DNA of 64,000 bases from positions 9,508,262 through 9,572,261 of the forward strand of contig NC_068930.1 in the NCBI RefSeq assembly GCF_023091745.1, written 5' to 3'. The stretch is from Budorcas taxicolor. Lineage: Eukaryota; Chordata; Mammalia; Artiodactyla; Bovidae. The notes below the pieces were generated by a model that was given only the letters and a program-made list of their open reading frames with translations, made no database searches and had not been told where the DNA came from. The position numbers and the translations under genes are program-made. This document shows, one piece after another, positions 46,930 to 55,929 of the stretch (position 1 is the first letter of the stretch; every line of letters starts with the position of its first letter).

Positions 46930-47152
46930 TGTGTGTTTCTGTGTGTATGTGTTAGTTGCTCAGTTGCGTCCAACTCTTTGTGACCCCACTGATGATAGCC
47001 CACCAAGCTCTTCTGTCCATGGGATTTCCCAGGCAAGAATACTGGAGAGGATTACCATTTCCTTCTACAGAGCATATTCCTGACCCAGGGATCAAACCCG
47101 TGTCTCTTGTGTCTCCTGCATTGGCAGGTAGATTCTTTACCACTGCACCACC
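46930..47152 (-). mobile_element. Bov-A type SINE
   Basis: Antisense SINE with a GT-rich left end, then 'ttgctcagttgcgtccaac' to 'gattctttaccactgcacca'. Its target duplication is 'agaaccacatcag' (46917-46929) and 'agaactgcatcag' (47153-47165), 11 of 13 matching. Confidence 0.92.
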
Positions 47153-47165
47153 AGAACTGCATCAG

Positions 47166-48554
47166 TTCAGTGCAGTTCAGTCGCTCAGTCGTGTCCGACT
47201 CTTTGCGGCCCCATGAATCGCAGCACGCCAGGCCTCCCTGTCCATCACCAACTCCCGGAGTTCACTCAGACTCACGTCCATCGAGTCCGTGATGCCATCC
47301 AGCCGTCTCATCCTCTGTCGTCCCCTTCTTCTCCTGCCCCCAGTCCCTCCCAGCATCACAGTCTTTTCCAATGAGTCAACTCTTTGCATGAGGTGTCCAA
47401 AGTACTGCAGCTTCAGCTTTACCATCATTCCTTCCAAAGAAATCCCAGGGCTGATCTCCTTCAGAATGGACTGGTTGGATCTCCTTGCAGTCCAAGGGAC
47501 TCTCAAGAGTCTTCTCCAACACCACAGTTCAAACACATCAATTCTTCAGCACTCAGCCTTCTTCACAGTCCAACTCTCACATCCATACATGACCACAGGA
47601 AAAACCATAGCCTTGACTAGACAGGCCTTAGGTGGCAAAGTAATGTCTCTGCTTTTGAATATGCTATCTAGGTTGGTCATAACTTTTCTTCCAAGGAGGA
47701 AGCGTCTTTTAATTTCATGGCTGCAGTCACCATCTGCAGTGATTTTGGAGCCCCCAAAAATAAAGTCTGACACTGTTTCTACTGTTTCCCATCTATTTCC
47801 CATGAAGTGATGGGACCGGATGCCATGATCTTCGTTTTCTGAATGTTGAGCTTTAAGCCGACTTTTTCACTCTTCTCTCACTTTCACAGCGCAGGCGGCT
47901 GTGAGCCGGCTCAAAAGCGCGGCCAAGAGGAGCTACCCCACGTCCGAGGTCAGGGGCAGTGGCCTAGAGTGCCAGGCTGTGACGGCACAGGAACGGCTGA
48001 GAGGAGCTACCCTGTGTCCGAGGTCAGGGTGGTGGCCAGAAGGAGACACCCCGCGTCCGAGGCCAGGGGCGGTGACCCTGAGGAGCCACCCCGAGCCCGA
48101 GGCCAGGGCCGGCGGCCGGGAGGAGCATCCCGAGGAGTGGTGGCTGCACAGGCACAGGAGGGCCTACAGGAGCTTATCCCACGTTGAAGGTCAGGAACGG
48201 CGGCGGTAAGGAGATACCCCTCGTCCAAGGTAAGGAACAGTGGCTGTGCTTTGCTGGAGCAGCCGTGAAGAGATACCCCACGCCCAAGGTAAGAGAAACC
48301 CAAGTAAGATGGTAAGTGTTGCAAGAGGGCATCAGAGGGCAGACACACTGAAACCATACTCACAGAAAACTAGTCAATCTAATCACACTAGGACCACAGC
48401 CTTGTCTAACTCAATGAAACCAAGCCATGCCCGCAGGGCAACCCAAGATGGGCGGGTCATGGTGGAGAGGCCTGACAGAATGTGGTCCACTGGAGAAGGG
48501 AATGGCAAGCCACTTCAGTATTCTTGCCTTGAGAACCCCATGAACAGTAGGAAA
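47166..48554. mobile_element. 5-prime-inverted BovB (twin-primed)
   Basis: Left part (47166-47885) is the BovB 3-prime half in minus orientation. Right part (about 47886-48554) is BovB 5-prime UTR in plus orientation, so the 5-prime segment is inverted. A perfect 13-bp target duplication, 'agaactgcatcag' (47153-47165 and 48555-48567), encloses both, proving one insertion. The middle of the element is missing. RT remnants in the left half are broken. Confidence 0.92.
47927..48295 (+). repeat. BovB 5-prime UTR monomers of about 40 bp
   Basis: Eight related blocks begin near 47927, 48001, 48040, 48080, 48120, 48168, 48208 and 48268. They share a pattern of 'gaggag.taccccacgtccgaggtcagg' type (written with mismatches; no block is exact) and are CpG-rich at the left. 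By analogy with the monomers of some rodent L1 5-prime UTRs they might be promoter units; that is inference. Confidence 0.65.
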
Positions 48555-49430
48555 AGAACTGCATCAGACAGCTATAATTTGTGCTTCATCTGTCAAATAT
48601 AGTTCAGAAAACTCTGGTGGAGAAGGAAAATATACCTATATTTTGTCTTTCTACTGTTCTTTCTTTGTTCTTGATGTTTCAAGATTCCTCCTCTCATCAT
48701 TTCGTTTGTGTTTAGAGAGTGTCCTTTGCCTATTCTTGTGCATCGCTGACAAATTCTGTTTCCCTTCATCTAAGAACGTCTTGGTTTCCCCTTAATTCAT
48801 GAGGTTTATTTTCACTGCTTATAGCACTCTGGGTTGAGACTTCCTTTCAGCACTTGGAAAATGAAGTGACACATTTTGGGGCCTTGTTGGATTTTTTTTC
48901 ATTTTTAATAAGGAACCCACTGTCATTTGAACTGCCTTTTCCCTGTTAGCGTCACATCTTGCTGTTTCCAAGATTCCCCCTTTGCTTTTAGCTTCCAGAA
49001 GTTTCGCTATGTCTTAATATAGATTTCTTTGCGTTTACCTTATTTGAGATATGATCAGTTTATTGAATCTATATATTTATGTCTTTTGCTAAAATTTGGA
49101 AAGTTTTCAGCTATTTTTTCTTCAAGTACTTTTTCAACCCAGCCTTCTTTCTCTTCTCTTTCTCCAACTTCAATGACATTAATGTTAATTTTGTTTTTCT
49201 TACAGTCCCACAGATCCCTGAAGCTCTACTTATTCATTTTTTTTTTCAGCCTACTTTCCCTCTGTTGTTCAGATTGGGTAATTTCTATTGTTCTGACTTT
49301 GAGGCCACTGATTCTTTCCTCCATTTTCTCCATTTTGCATTCCCCACTGAGTTATTTCAGTCATTGTATTTTTCAGTTTTAAGATTTTCATGTGGTTCCT
49401 CTTTATATCTTCTATTTCATGGTTTAGAGT

Positions 49431-50065
49431 TTTTTTGAAGTATAGTTAATTTACAGGCTTGAGCTAGCTTTAGGTGTACAGAAAAGTGTATATATATACA
49501 TATATACACATATGCATCTTCTTTTTCAGATTCTTTCCCAATATAGGTTATTACCAGAGACTGGATAGAGTTCCTTGTGCTATTTAGTAGATTGCTGTTG
49601 TTTGTCCACTTTATATATGGTAATTTGTATATGTTAATCCAAACTCCTATCTCTCCTCCAGCCCCTCCTATCCCCTTTGGTAACCATAAATTTGTTTCCT
49701 CTGTCTGTGAAACTGTTTTTATTTTGTAAATAAGTTCATTTGTATCATTTTTTTTTCAGTTTCCACATATAAGTGATATTATATACTTGTTTTTCTGTCT
49801 GACTTCACATAATATGATAATCTCCAGGTCCCCGCATATTGTTGAAAATGGCATTATTTCATTTTTCTTTATGGCTGAATATTATTCCATTGTATATGCA
49901 TACACACGTACTTTATCCATTCATCTGTTGATGGACATAAAGGTTGCTTCTGTGTTTTGGTTCTTGAAAACAGTGCTGCTGTGAACATCGGAGTGTATGT
50001 ATCTTTTTGAATTAGGATTTTCTTCGGAAATATGCCCAGGAGTGAGACTTGAGGACTGTGTGATA
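49431..50065 (-). mobile_element. L1 3-prime end nested in L1M, antisense
   Basis: T-run at 49430-49436, then 'gaccttggtaaccataaat' type text ('tttggtaaccataaatttg'), 'gttgatggacataaaggttg' and 'atatgcccaggagtgaga'. Flanking 'tagagt' occurs at 49425-49430 and 50066-50071. L1M text on either side is continuous when it is removed. An AT repeat (tatatatacatatata) lies near 49487-49507. Confidence 0.8.
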
Positions 50066-50620
50066 TAGAGTCTCTATTTTTCATGTGTGCTTATAATTGC
50101 TCTTTGAGGCATTTTATCCTTATCAGATAATTCCAAATCTCTGTCATCTCAGTATTGGCATGTAATGATTGTCTTTCTTCATTCAAGTTGAGGTTTCTCC
50201 TAGTTCCAATGGTGAGTGATTTCCAACTGAAACCTGGACACTGGGTATTATGCTGTGAGAATCTGGATCCTATTGAAAACTTATATTTTAGCTGGCTTTT
50301 TCTGTGATTGTCCTACAACAAAAGGTGGGAGGTGGGCAGGGGGAGAACACAGCACCTCCACTGCCAGGCAGAGGCGGAAGTTCAGGATCTCCACTTGGCC
50401 TTTGTTAACACCCGAGGGGAGAGGAGCTCCACTTGCTGCTGGTCTAGCGTGGGAATTCCAGCACCACTAGCCTTCTATGGTGCTGCCCTGGTGGGAGGCG
50501 GAGACATGCACTCTTCCTGCCAAGCAGTGGGCGAAGTCTAGGTTCTTCCTATGTTCTCCACTGACAATACAGAGGGCAGGGAACTAAACTGCTTTCATTT
50601 TTATAAGTTGCTGTCATAAA

Positions 50621-52194
50621 CAAAGCTGTGTTGAATGCATGTGCTCAGCTGGGAGTATTCGGAGTCTTGGAGGTGGAACTACAGGTAAGAGAGAATGCTC
50701 TTGGCACTTTGACAGCGATGGTCTTCAACCTGAGGATTCCATGGAGATGTTAGGGACTTCAAGGGGGAGTGCAGGAAGCTGGCTGCATGAGGCATCAGGC
50801 ACGTGGGACCTTCTCCACCTGGGTTCTCCTTCAACTGGAGCTGCCCCGCTCTTCCTTGACTTGTCCACTCAGCCTCTGGGTAGGATTTCATTTGAAGATG
50901 CCTCTCCCTGGCTACAAAGAGAGAGCACATCTGAAATGAAAGCGAAACACCTGCGTCTCCTTCCATTTATGAATTTCTCTGATAGTGTGAACTATGAAAG
51001 GTCTTGGCCATGTCTTCACAGCTGTTCAGGAGAGAAGACATGAATTCGAGTACGACTGGCTGTGAGTCTTTTAAAACAAATAATTGACTAGAGAATTTTC
51101 TCAAAACACAAACATTTTGGTGCATCTAAAACTGCATTTGATTGATAACAAAGCTAATGAATAAAGAATTCTTTAGGTACACATCAATTATGTGAGACGA
51201 GGTGAACCTGTACCTAAATCCCCAGGCTCACAGGTTTGGAGAACACCTGTTTGGAAGGGCTCTCTGAGAGATTTGGAAAGAGGGCCCTTCCAAACAGGTG
51301 AGGATGAGCTGGCAGAGGAGGAAAGTTGCAAGCATGTTCAGAACTCTCAAAGAATGGTCCCTTGCTAGCAGAAGTATTTTCCTAAGCCTCTCTCCTCCTG
51401 ACCCGCCCACCCATCCCCGCCCTGCATGTGGGTCTCACTTCCAGAGGCAGCTGCCTCACATTCAGCTCCTGACACGTTCAAAAACTCTGCTAATAAATGC
51501 AGATCGGAAAAGCATTCGGCCCATGGGGACCAATTTCTTTTTCCATCACCTGTGGCTACTCAACGTGAAATTAAAAGTCAGCAACAAGTAATTGCAGCTG
51601 GCGGCAGCTCCCAGGGTTCAGCAGCTGCCAGGGGACCCAGCCTGTGTGCTGCCTGCCCTCTGTCCCTACCACCTCCCATCCTGAGATTGAGCAAACTACG
51701 TGACTTGGCTTTTTCACAAAAATGAGACCAACGGCACTGTCAGCAAGGGGCTAGGTGGGTTAGCCGAGGCTGAGAGGGCCACTCTGCAGCAGCCTTGCCC
51801 AGCCCAGGCCACAACGGGGTCCGGCCCCTCCAGGCCCAGGCCTGCCGAACGGTGGCCCTCCCAGCTGGAGAGAGCTCCATGAGCCCCCTGCTCAGGATGC
51901 CTCTGGAGCGCCCCCCAGCCAGGGGTGGCCTGGGCCTGGCCCTCAGAGTGGGGCTGGGAGAATTAACGCTGCCAGCCGTCTGCCCCAGCAAGCCGTGAGA
52001 GCCCCAGAGCCTCCGCCCTGGGCGGTGGGCGGCACTGTCCTCCCAGGAGAGACGTCCCCTGACCGCAGGCTCATGGCAGGAAGAGAAAAGGGAGGTGGGC
52101 CTTTCTCAGTGCCCACCTGCCTCCGCCAGGGTCACTGGTGACACTTCACCGTCGCATGAACACACTCAGGTGTGCAAAAGAAAAAGTTGGATTT
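50621..52194. other. Unassigned sequence, transition to GC-rich DNA
   Basis: From here interspersed L1 stops and GC content climbs. It contains the hairpin at 51244-51300 and four E-box-like hexamers at 51448-51627. No gene recognised; frames at 50639-51043 and around 51740-51998 look like chance. Confidence 0.45.
51244..51300. repeat. Perfect 17-bp inverted repeat (hairpin)
   Basis: 'cacctgtttggaagggc' at 51244-51260 is the exact reverse complement of 51284-51300, with a 23-base spacer. It could fold as a short stem-loop. It is too short for a standard miRNA precursor and has no terminator role known in this setting. Confidence 0.9.
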
Positions 52195-52420
52195 GCTGAA
52201 GCTTTGGATACAAGCGGTGAGAGAAATAGAGGAGTCAGGGACGTCGTCGTAGTTTTTGGCCTGAGCTGAGAGAGGCTGGAGTTGCTGTGGTATTAGGAAG
52301 AGTGGTCTGGGGGGCTGGAAATCGGGAGTGATAGTTTGGGGAGGAGGCGTTTGGATTTATGAGCCTGGGGTCCAGGGCAGAGGCCCAGGCTGGAGAGATG
52401 AACATGGCAGGCGTCCGCAG
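52195..52420 (-). mobile_element. L2-like fragment
   Basis: 'gaggcgtttggatttatgag', 'cctggggtccagggcagagg' and 'cccaggctggagagatgaac' resemble the antisense L2 3-prime region. Diverged, tentative. Confidence 0.4.
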
Positions 52421-53130
52421 GTTGGGACCTTCCTTCCCCGACTACTTCAGGCCTGGGAAAGGCCCGCACCCCCTGGAGTGTTGGATGTCCTCTCCCCTGG
52501 GTCCCTGGCCACCTGCCCTCTCTCCCTGCAGAGTCACAAGCTGATGGGCTAGGTGTGGGCTTTGGCTCCTACCAGGCGGGCTCCTGGGCCCACGAGCTCT
52601 CCCGTGTTTGGGCCCCAAACAGAACACCCTGTGATTAGATGCCCCAGCGCACCCATGGGTGCCCCCTCCTACCAGCCCAGTGTTGTGGGAGGAACATGGG
52701 GGCAGCTGAGCCTGAGTCACAGACAGAAGCACCCAGGACACGTATGTCGGGCCAGGAAGTGCTCGGGAAAGGGAGAAGCCCGCAGAGGCCACGAGGGCTG
52801 GGGGTGGGGCTCAGGGGAGACCACTGCCAGTGACTCAGCCGCTGCCCTGCTGCCCGCGGCATGTGTCACCAGAGAAAACAGATTCCACCAGGTTTATCTC
52901 CTGCGGAGGAGGGGTAGTCAGCAGCATGAAGTGGCAGAGGAGGAAGGCCATGAGCTCCTGCCGCAGCCCGGAGCCAGTGCCAGGGTCTGTCAGGCAGGGC
53001 AGACAGCACGCCAGCAGCACCCCTGGGGCCCCAGGGAGGGCAGAGCCTCCCACTCGGCAACTCGGATCAGGCCCAGCCGGGGGCTGCCTGGGGCAGGTGG
53101 GCACGAGGGAGGTGGAGTCCTGACGCATCG
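52421..53130. other. Unassigned GC-rich sequence
   Basis: No gene or named repeat recognised. Frames on both strands (for example plus 52553-53134) are composition-driven. Confidence 0.42.
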
Positions 53131-53532
53131 CTGAGGGCAGAGGGGGGCCAGGGCGAAGGGGCAGAGGGGGGGCAGAGGGGAGGCAGGGCGAAGGGGCAGA
53201 GGGGAGGCAGGGCGAAGGGGCAGAGTGGGGGCAGAGGGGAGGCAGGGCGAAGGGGCAGAGCGGGGGCAGAGGGGAGGCAGGGCGAAGGGGCAGAGCGGGG
53301 GCAGAGGGGAGGCAGGGTGAAGGGGCGAAGGGGCGGGGGGTGCAGGGCGAAGGGGTGGGGGGTGCAGGGCGAAGGGGCAGAGGGGGGCAGGGTGAAGGGG
53401 CAGAGGGGGAGGCAGGGCGAAGGGGCAGAGGGGGGGCAGGGCGAAGGGGCGGGGGAGGCAGGGCGAAGGGGCAGAGGGGAGGCAGGGCGAAGGGGCAGAG
53501 GGGAGGCAGGGTGAAGGGGCGAAGGGGAGACT
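53131..53532. repeat. Purine-rich G minisatellite
   Basis: About 400 bp of tandem units near 24 bp ('aggcagggcgaaggggcaga' plus 'gggg') mixed with 38-bp variants carrying an extra 'gggggcagagggg'. The plus strand is almost all G and A with regularly spaced C. Long proline-rich minus-strand frames across it (for example 52835-53542, 52990-54126) are products of the repeat. Multiple G-runs make G-quadruplex or triplex formation possible. Confidence 0.95.
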
Positions 53533-53909
53533 GGTAAAGCAAATGTAGGTGCAGAATTTCTGAGAAGTCTCCATGGTGACTCTCTGAGCTTTGAGGGGGG
53601 GTTTGTCATGCTTGACAGTGTGGGGAAGCACCGTAGTCCCCCCCTTGTGAATGATCGCCCCTGGATTTGTTTGGTGCACAACCTGCCCAACCTCGGGGAT
53701 CCCGAGGGCCCTGGGGGCAAGGTCCCAATCTCCATCTATATGGAGGTAATTATGTTCCAGAAGGTAGGTTCCCATCCTCAGCAGGTACACCTGGGAGAAT
53801 CTGTCATGTGGCACGTGGCAGGGCCTGCTCACTGGAAGCGAGCAGTCCCTCAACAACGGCCAATGGGAGCAGTCAGTTTCTCCTCCAGCCCTTCGCTTTC
53901 TGCTCCACT

Positions 53910-54070
53910 GGGCCTCACAGTGAGGTCTCCACAGCAGCACCACTTGAGAACTTGGAGATACAAATTCTTGGACCCTCCCAGGACCTAATGAATCAGAAAT
54001 TCTGGGGTTGGGGCCTAGCCAGCTGTGTTTAATAGTTGGCCAGGGGCTTTTGATGCCCTCTGGTTGGAAA
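53910..54070 (+). mobile_element. hAT-Charlie fragment, MER5-type
   Basis: 'gatacaaattcttggaccct', 'ctaatgaatcagaaattctg' and 'gttggggcctagccagctgt' follow the sense MER5-like middle and right part. No clear target duplication. Confidence 0.5.
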
Positions 54071-54084
54071 GCGACCCACACGGC

Positions 54085-54265
54085 ATGGGGACAGGAGGTT
54101 TTCCACCTTGGAATCATCTGGGGCACTTATAAAAAAAATGCCAGTGACTGTGTCCCACACCCAGAGATCTGAATCTCACTGGTCTGAAGTCCAGCCTGGG
54201 CTTCAGGCTTTTTGACTGACTGCCAGCTGAGGACCTGCCTCCTGAAGCGCTTGATCAACGTCACT
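54085..54265 (+). mobile_element. hAT-Charlie fragment, MER5-type
   Basis: 'ccttggaatcatctggggca', 'cacacccagagatctgaatc' and 'tcactggtctgaagtcc' match a second MER5-like copy immediately after the first. Confidence 0.5.
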
Positions 54266-54468
54266 GTCTGGCACCAGAGGGTCAGTTCTGGGCGGAGGTT
54301 GCGCCTGACATCTCACAGGCCTGCCCCTCGCACCTGGGAAAGCAGCTCAGCTGGGGGAGGGGTCCCGGGCCCTGGGGTGTGCCAGGATCCTGCCAGGGCT
54401 CTGGAGGAATGCTGATGATGCATATTCAGGGGCACCTTCCCCAGAGACCCTAATTCAGCAGGAGAGTA

Positions 54469-54692
54469 GGGCTTCCCAGGTGGCTCAGACGGTAAAGAAT
54501 CTGCCTGCCAATGCAGGAGATGTGGGTTTGATCCCTGAGTTGGGAAGATGCGCTGGAGGGGAAAATGGCAACTCACTCCAGTATTCTTGCCTGTACAGAT
54601 AATCCCATGGACAGAAGAGCCTGGGCAGGGGGGGCGTGGTCAGTGCATTGGGTCGCAAAGAGTCTAAGCAGCTGAGCACACGCGCACACACA
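54469..54692 (+). mobile_element. Bov-A type SINE
   Basis: Sense SINE 'ggcttcccaggtggctcaga' to 'cagctgagcacacgcgcac'. A G-run and small rearrangement ('gcaggggggg') sit near 54626-54636. No clean target duplication. Confidence 0.9.
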
Positions 54693-55379
54693 GAGAGGGA
54701 CCTGGTGCGCTCTGTCCCTGGAGATTTGGATGTGGGATTGAGGAACCTGCCCTGAGAAGCTCAGGTCGTGAACACTGGGCTCTATTTCCATCTCATTGTT
54801 GACCAGCCACGTATCCCCAGTCACTTCAGTAATGGTCACTGCATCTCTGACTGCCCCGTCATCTCAGGGCTGTCCTGAGACCATGTGCAGACTGACCGTT
54901 GTAAGCACTGGGACAGAGGTAAGGAAGAGCTGGGGTGGCCCCTCATCTGCCTGCCAGTGAGCTTGGGTCGGAGGCCTTGGAGTGCCCTGTGCCCTTGGAG
55001 TGCCCAGCAAGGGGGCCAGAGCCTCAGCTGAAAGAACAGAACCAGGGCAGTGGGTGGGCGCATGTCTCTCCCAGCTCCTTGCAGCCTCAGGAGTGGGCGC
55101 TGGGCTGTGCAGTGAGGGGAGGGGCAGGTCCTGGGGGGTCCCGGGAGCCAGATCGGAGACCCAAGGCCCTGGCTAACCAACGGGCCCTCTTTTCCGATCA
55201 GCTCTGCGTGACCACTGGGACTTGGGGCTCTTGTGTTCGGCTGCCCTGGCCTGTAACCAGCCTCAGGCACTCAGCCTCATCGGAGCTTTGCTTTCTCCCA
55301 GCACGAGGCCAGAGCAGCCTGGGCAGTGGGGCTGAGTGAGGGGGCACTGGGAGGCTGGGATCCTTTGAACTGCAGCCTC
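54693..55379. other. Unassigned GC-rich sequence
   Basis: No gene or named repeat recognised. Confidence 0.42.
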
Positions 55380-55700
55380 TGTCATCCTCAGCGTCACCGG
55401 ACAGCCACCAGCGGCCAGACGTCGCTTCTGCATTCAGGCAGGAAGAGCAGGAAGCGGCCAGGAGACAGGGCGGCGACTGCGTCGGGAGCCAGCCCTTCCC
55501 TGGCAGGCGAGACCCCTGCCTCGTGCACCTCGCTGGTGAACCCGATCACGTGCGGGGCCCCAGTGCAGGGCAGCGGGGGCGCCAGGCCGAGGCGGACGGG
55601 GAGGAGGCCCGGCTGCTCACTGACCCTGCCGGGTGCGCCTCTCCACGGCCGCTCACTGCACAGTGCGGTCGCTCAGACCCTCACAGGCACAACGGGGCTC
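55380..55700. promoter_or_regulatory. CpG-island-like sequence left of the minisatellite
   Basis: About 28 CpGs counted by eye in roughly 310 bp (for example 'gcggcgactgcgtcgggagc'), GC near 70 percent; observed/expected CpG is roughly 0.7 on that count. This meets the usual island thresholds, suggesting germline hypomethylation and perhaps a promoter. No transcription unit could be assigned. Confidence 0.45.
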
Positions 55701-55929
55701 CTTGTTCCTCCCCATCTGGTGACACGGCCCCCTAGAGCCCAGGGCACCTCCCGAGGGACAACCCCCTGGTGCTTCTGTGAGTCCAGTGAGGATGTGAGGC
55801 ACAAACAGCATGAGGGTGAAAGGTCTGGTGAAAGCTCTCTTCCCTCCGCCAGCGTCTGTTACCGGCTCTCAATTCGCTGTTCAGGTGGGATGTGCATTCT
55901 CACCCTCCTTACCTCCACTGCCTCTGCCG

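Larger units (their letters stand above)
46441..50620 (-). mobile_element. L1M 5-prime/ORF1 region, antisense, heavily interrupted
   Basis: Antisense L1M text appears in pieces: 46441-46929, 48568-49430 ('ttgctaaaatttggaaagtt', 'ttcttcaagtactttttc', 'cagatccctgaagctctac') and 50072-50620 ('cagataattccaaatctct', 'tgaaacctggacactgggta', the GC-richer 5-prime UTR near 50330-50540). A SINE, a BovB and an L1 3-prime end are nested. No intact frame. Confidence 0.7.

Noticed and set aside
47843..48363. Arginine/glycine-rich frames
   Set aside because: Fall in the CpG-rich BovB 5-prime UTR, which is non-coding; the repeats of the frame reflect the ~40-bp monomers.
51244..51300. miRNA precursor
   Set aside because: The perfect stem is only 17 bp; precursors need a longer stem with a mature strand of about 22 bases. 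Kept only as a hairpin.
52835..54126. Proline-rich minus-strand frames up to 378 codons
   Set aside because: Generated by the G-rich minisatellite at 53131-53532; low-complexity peptide with no domain.
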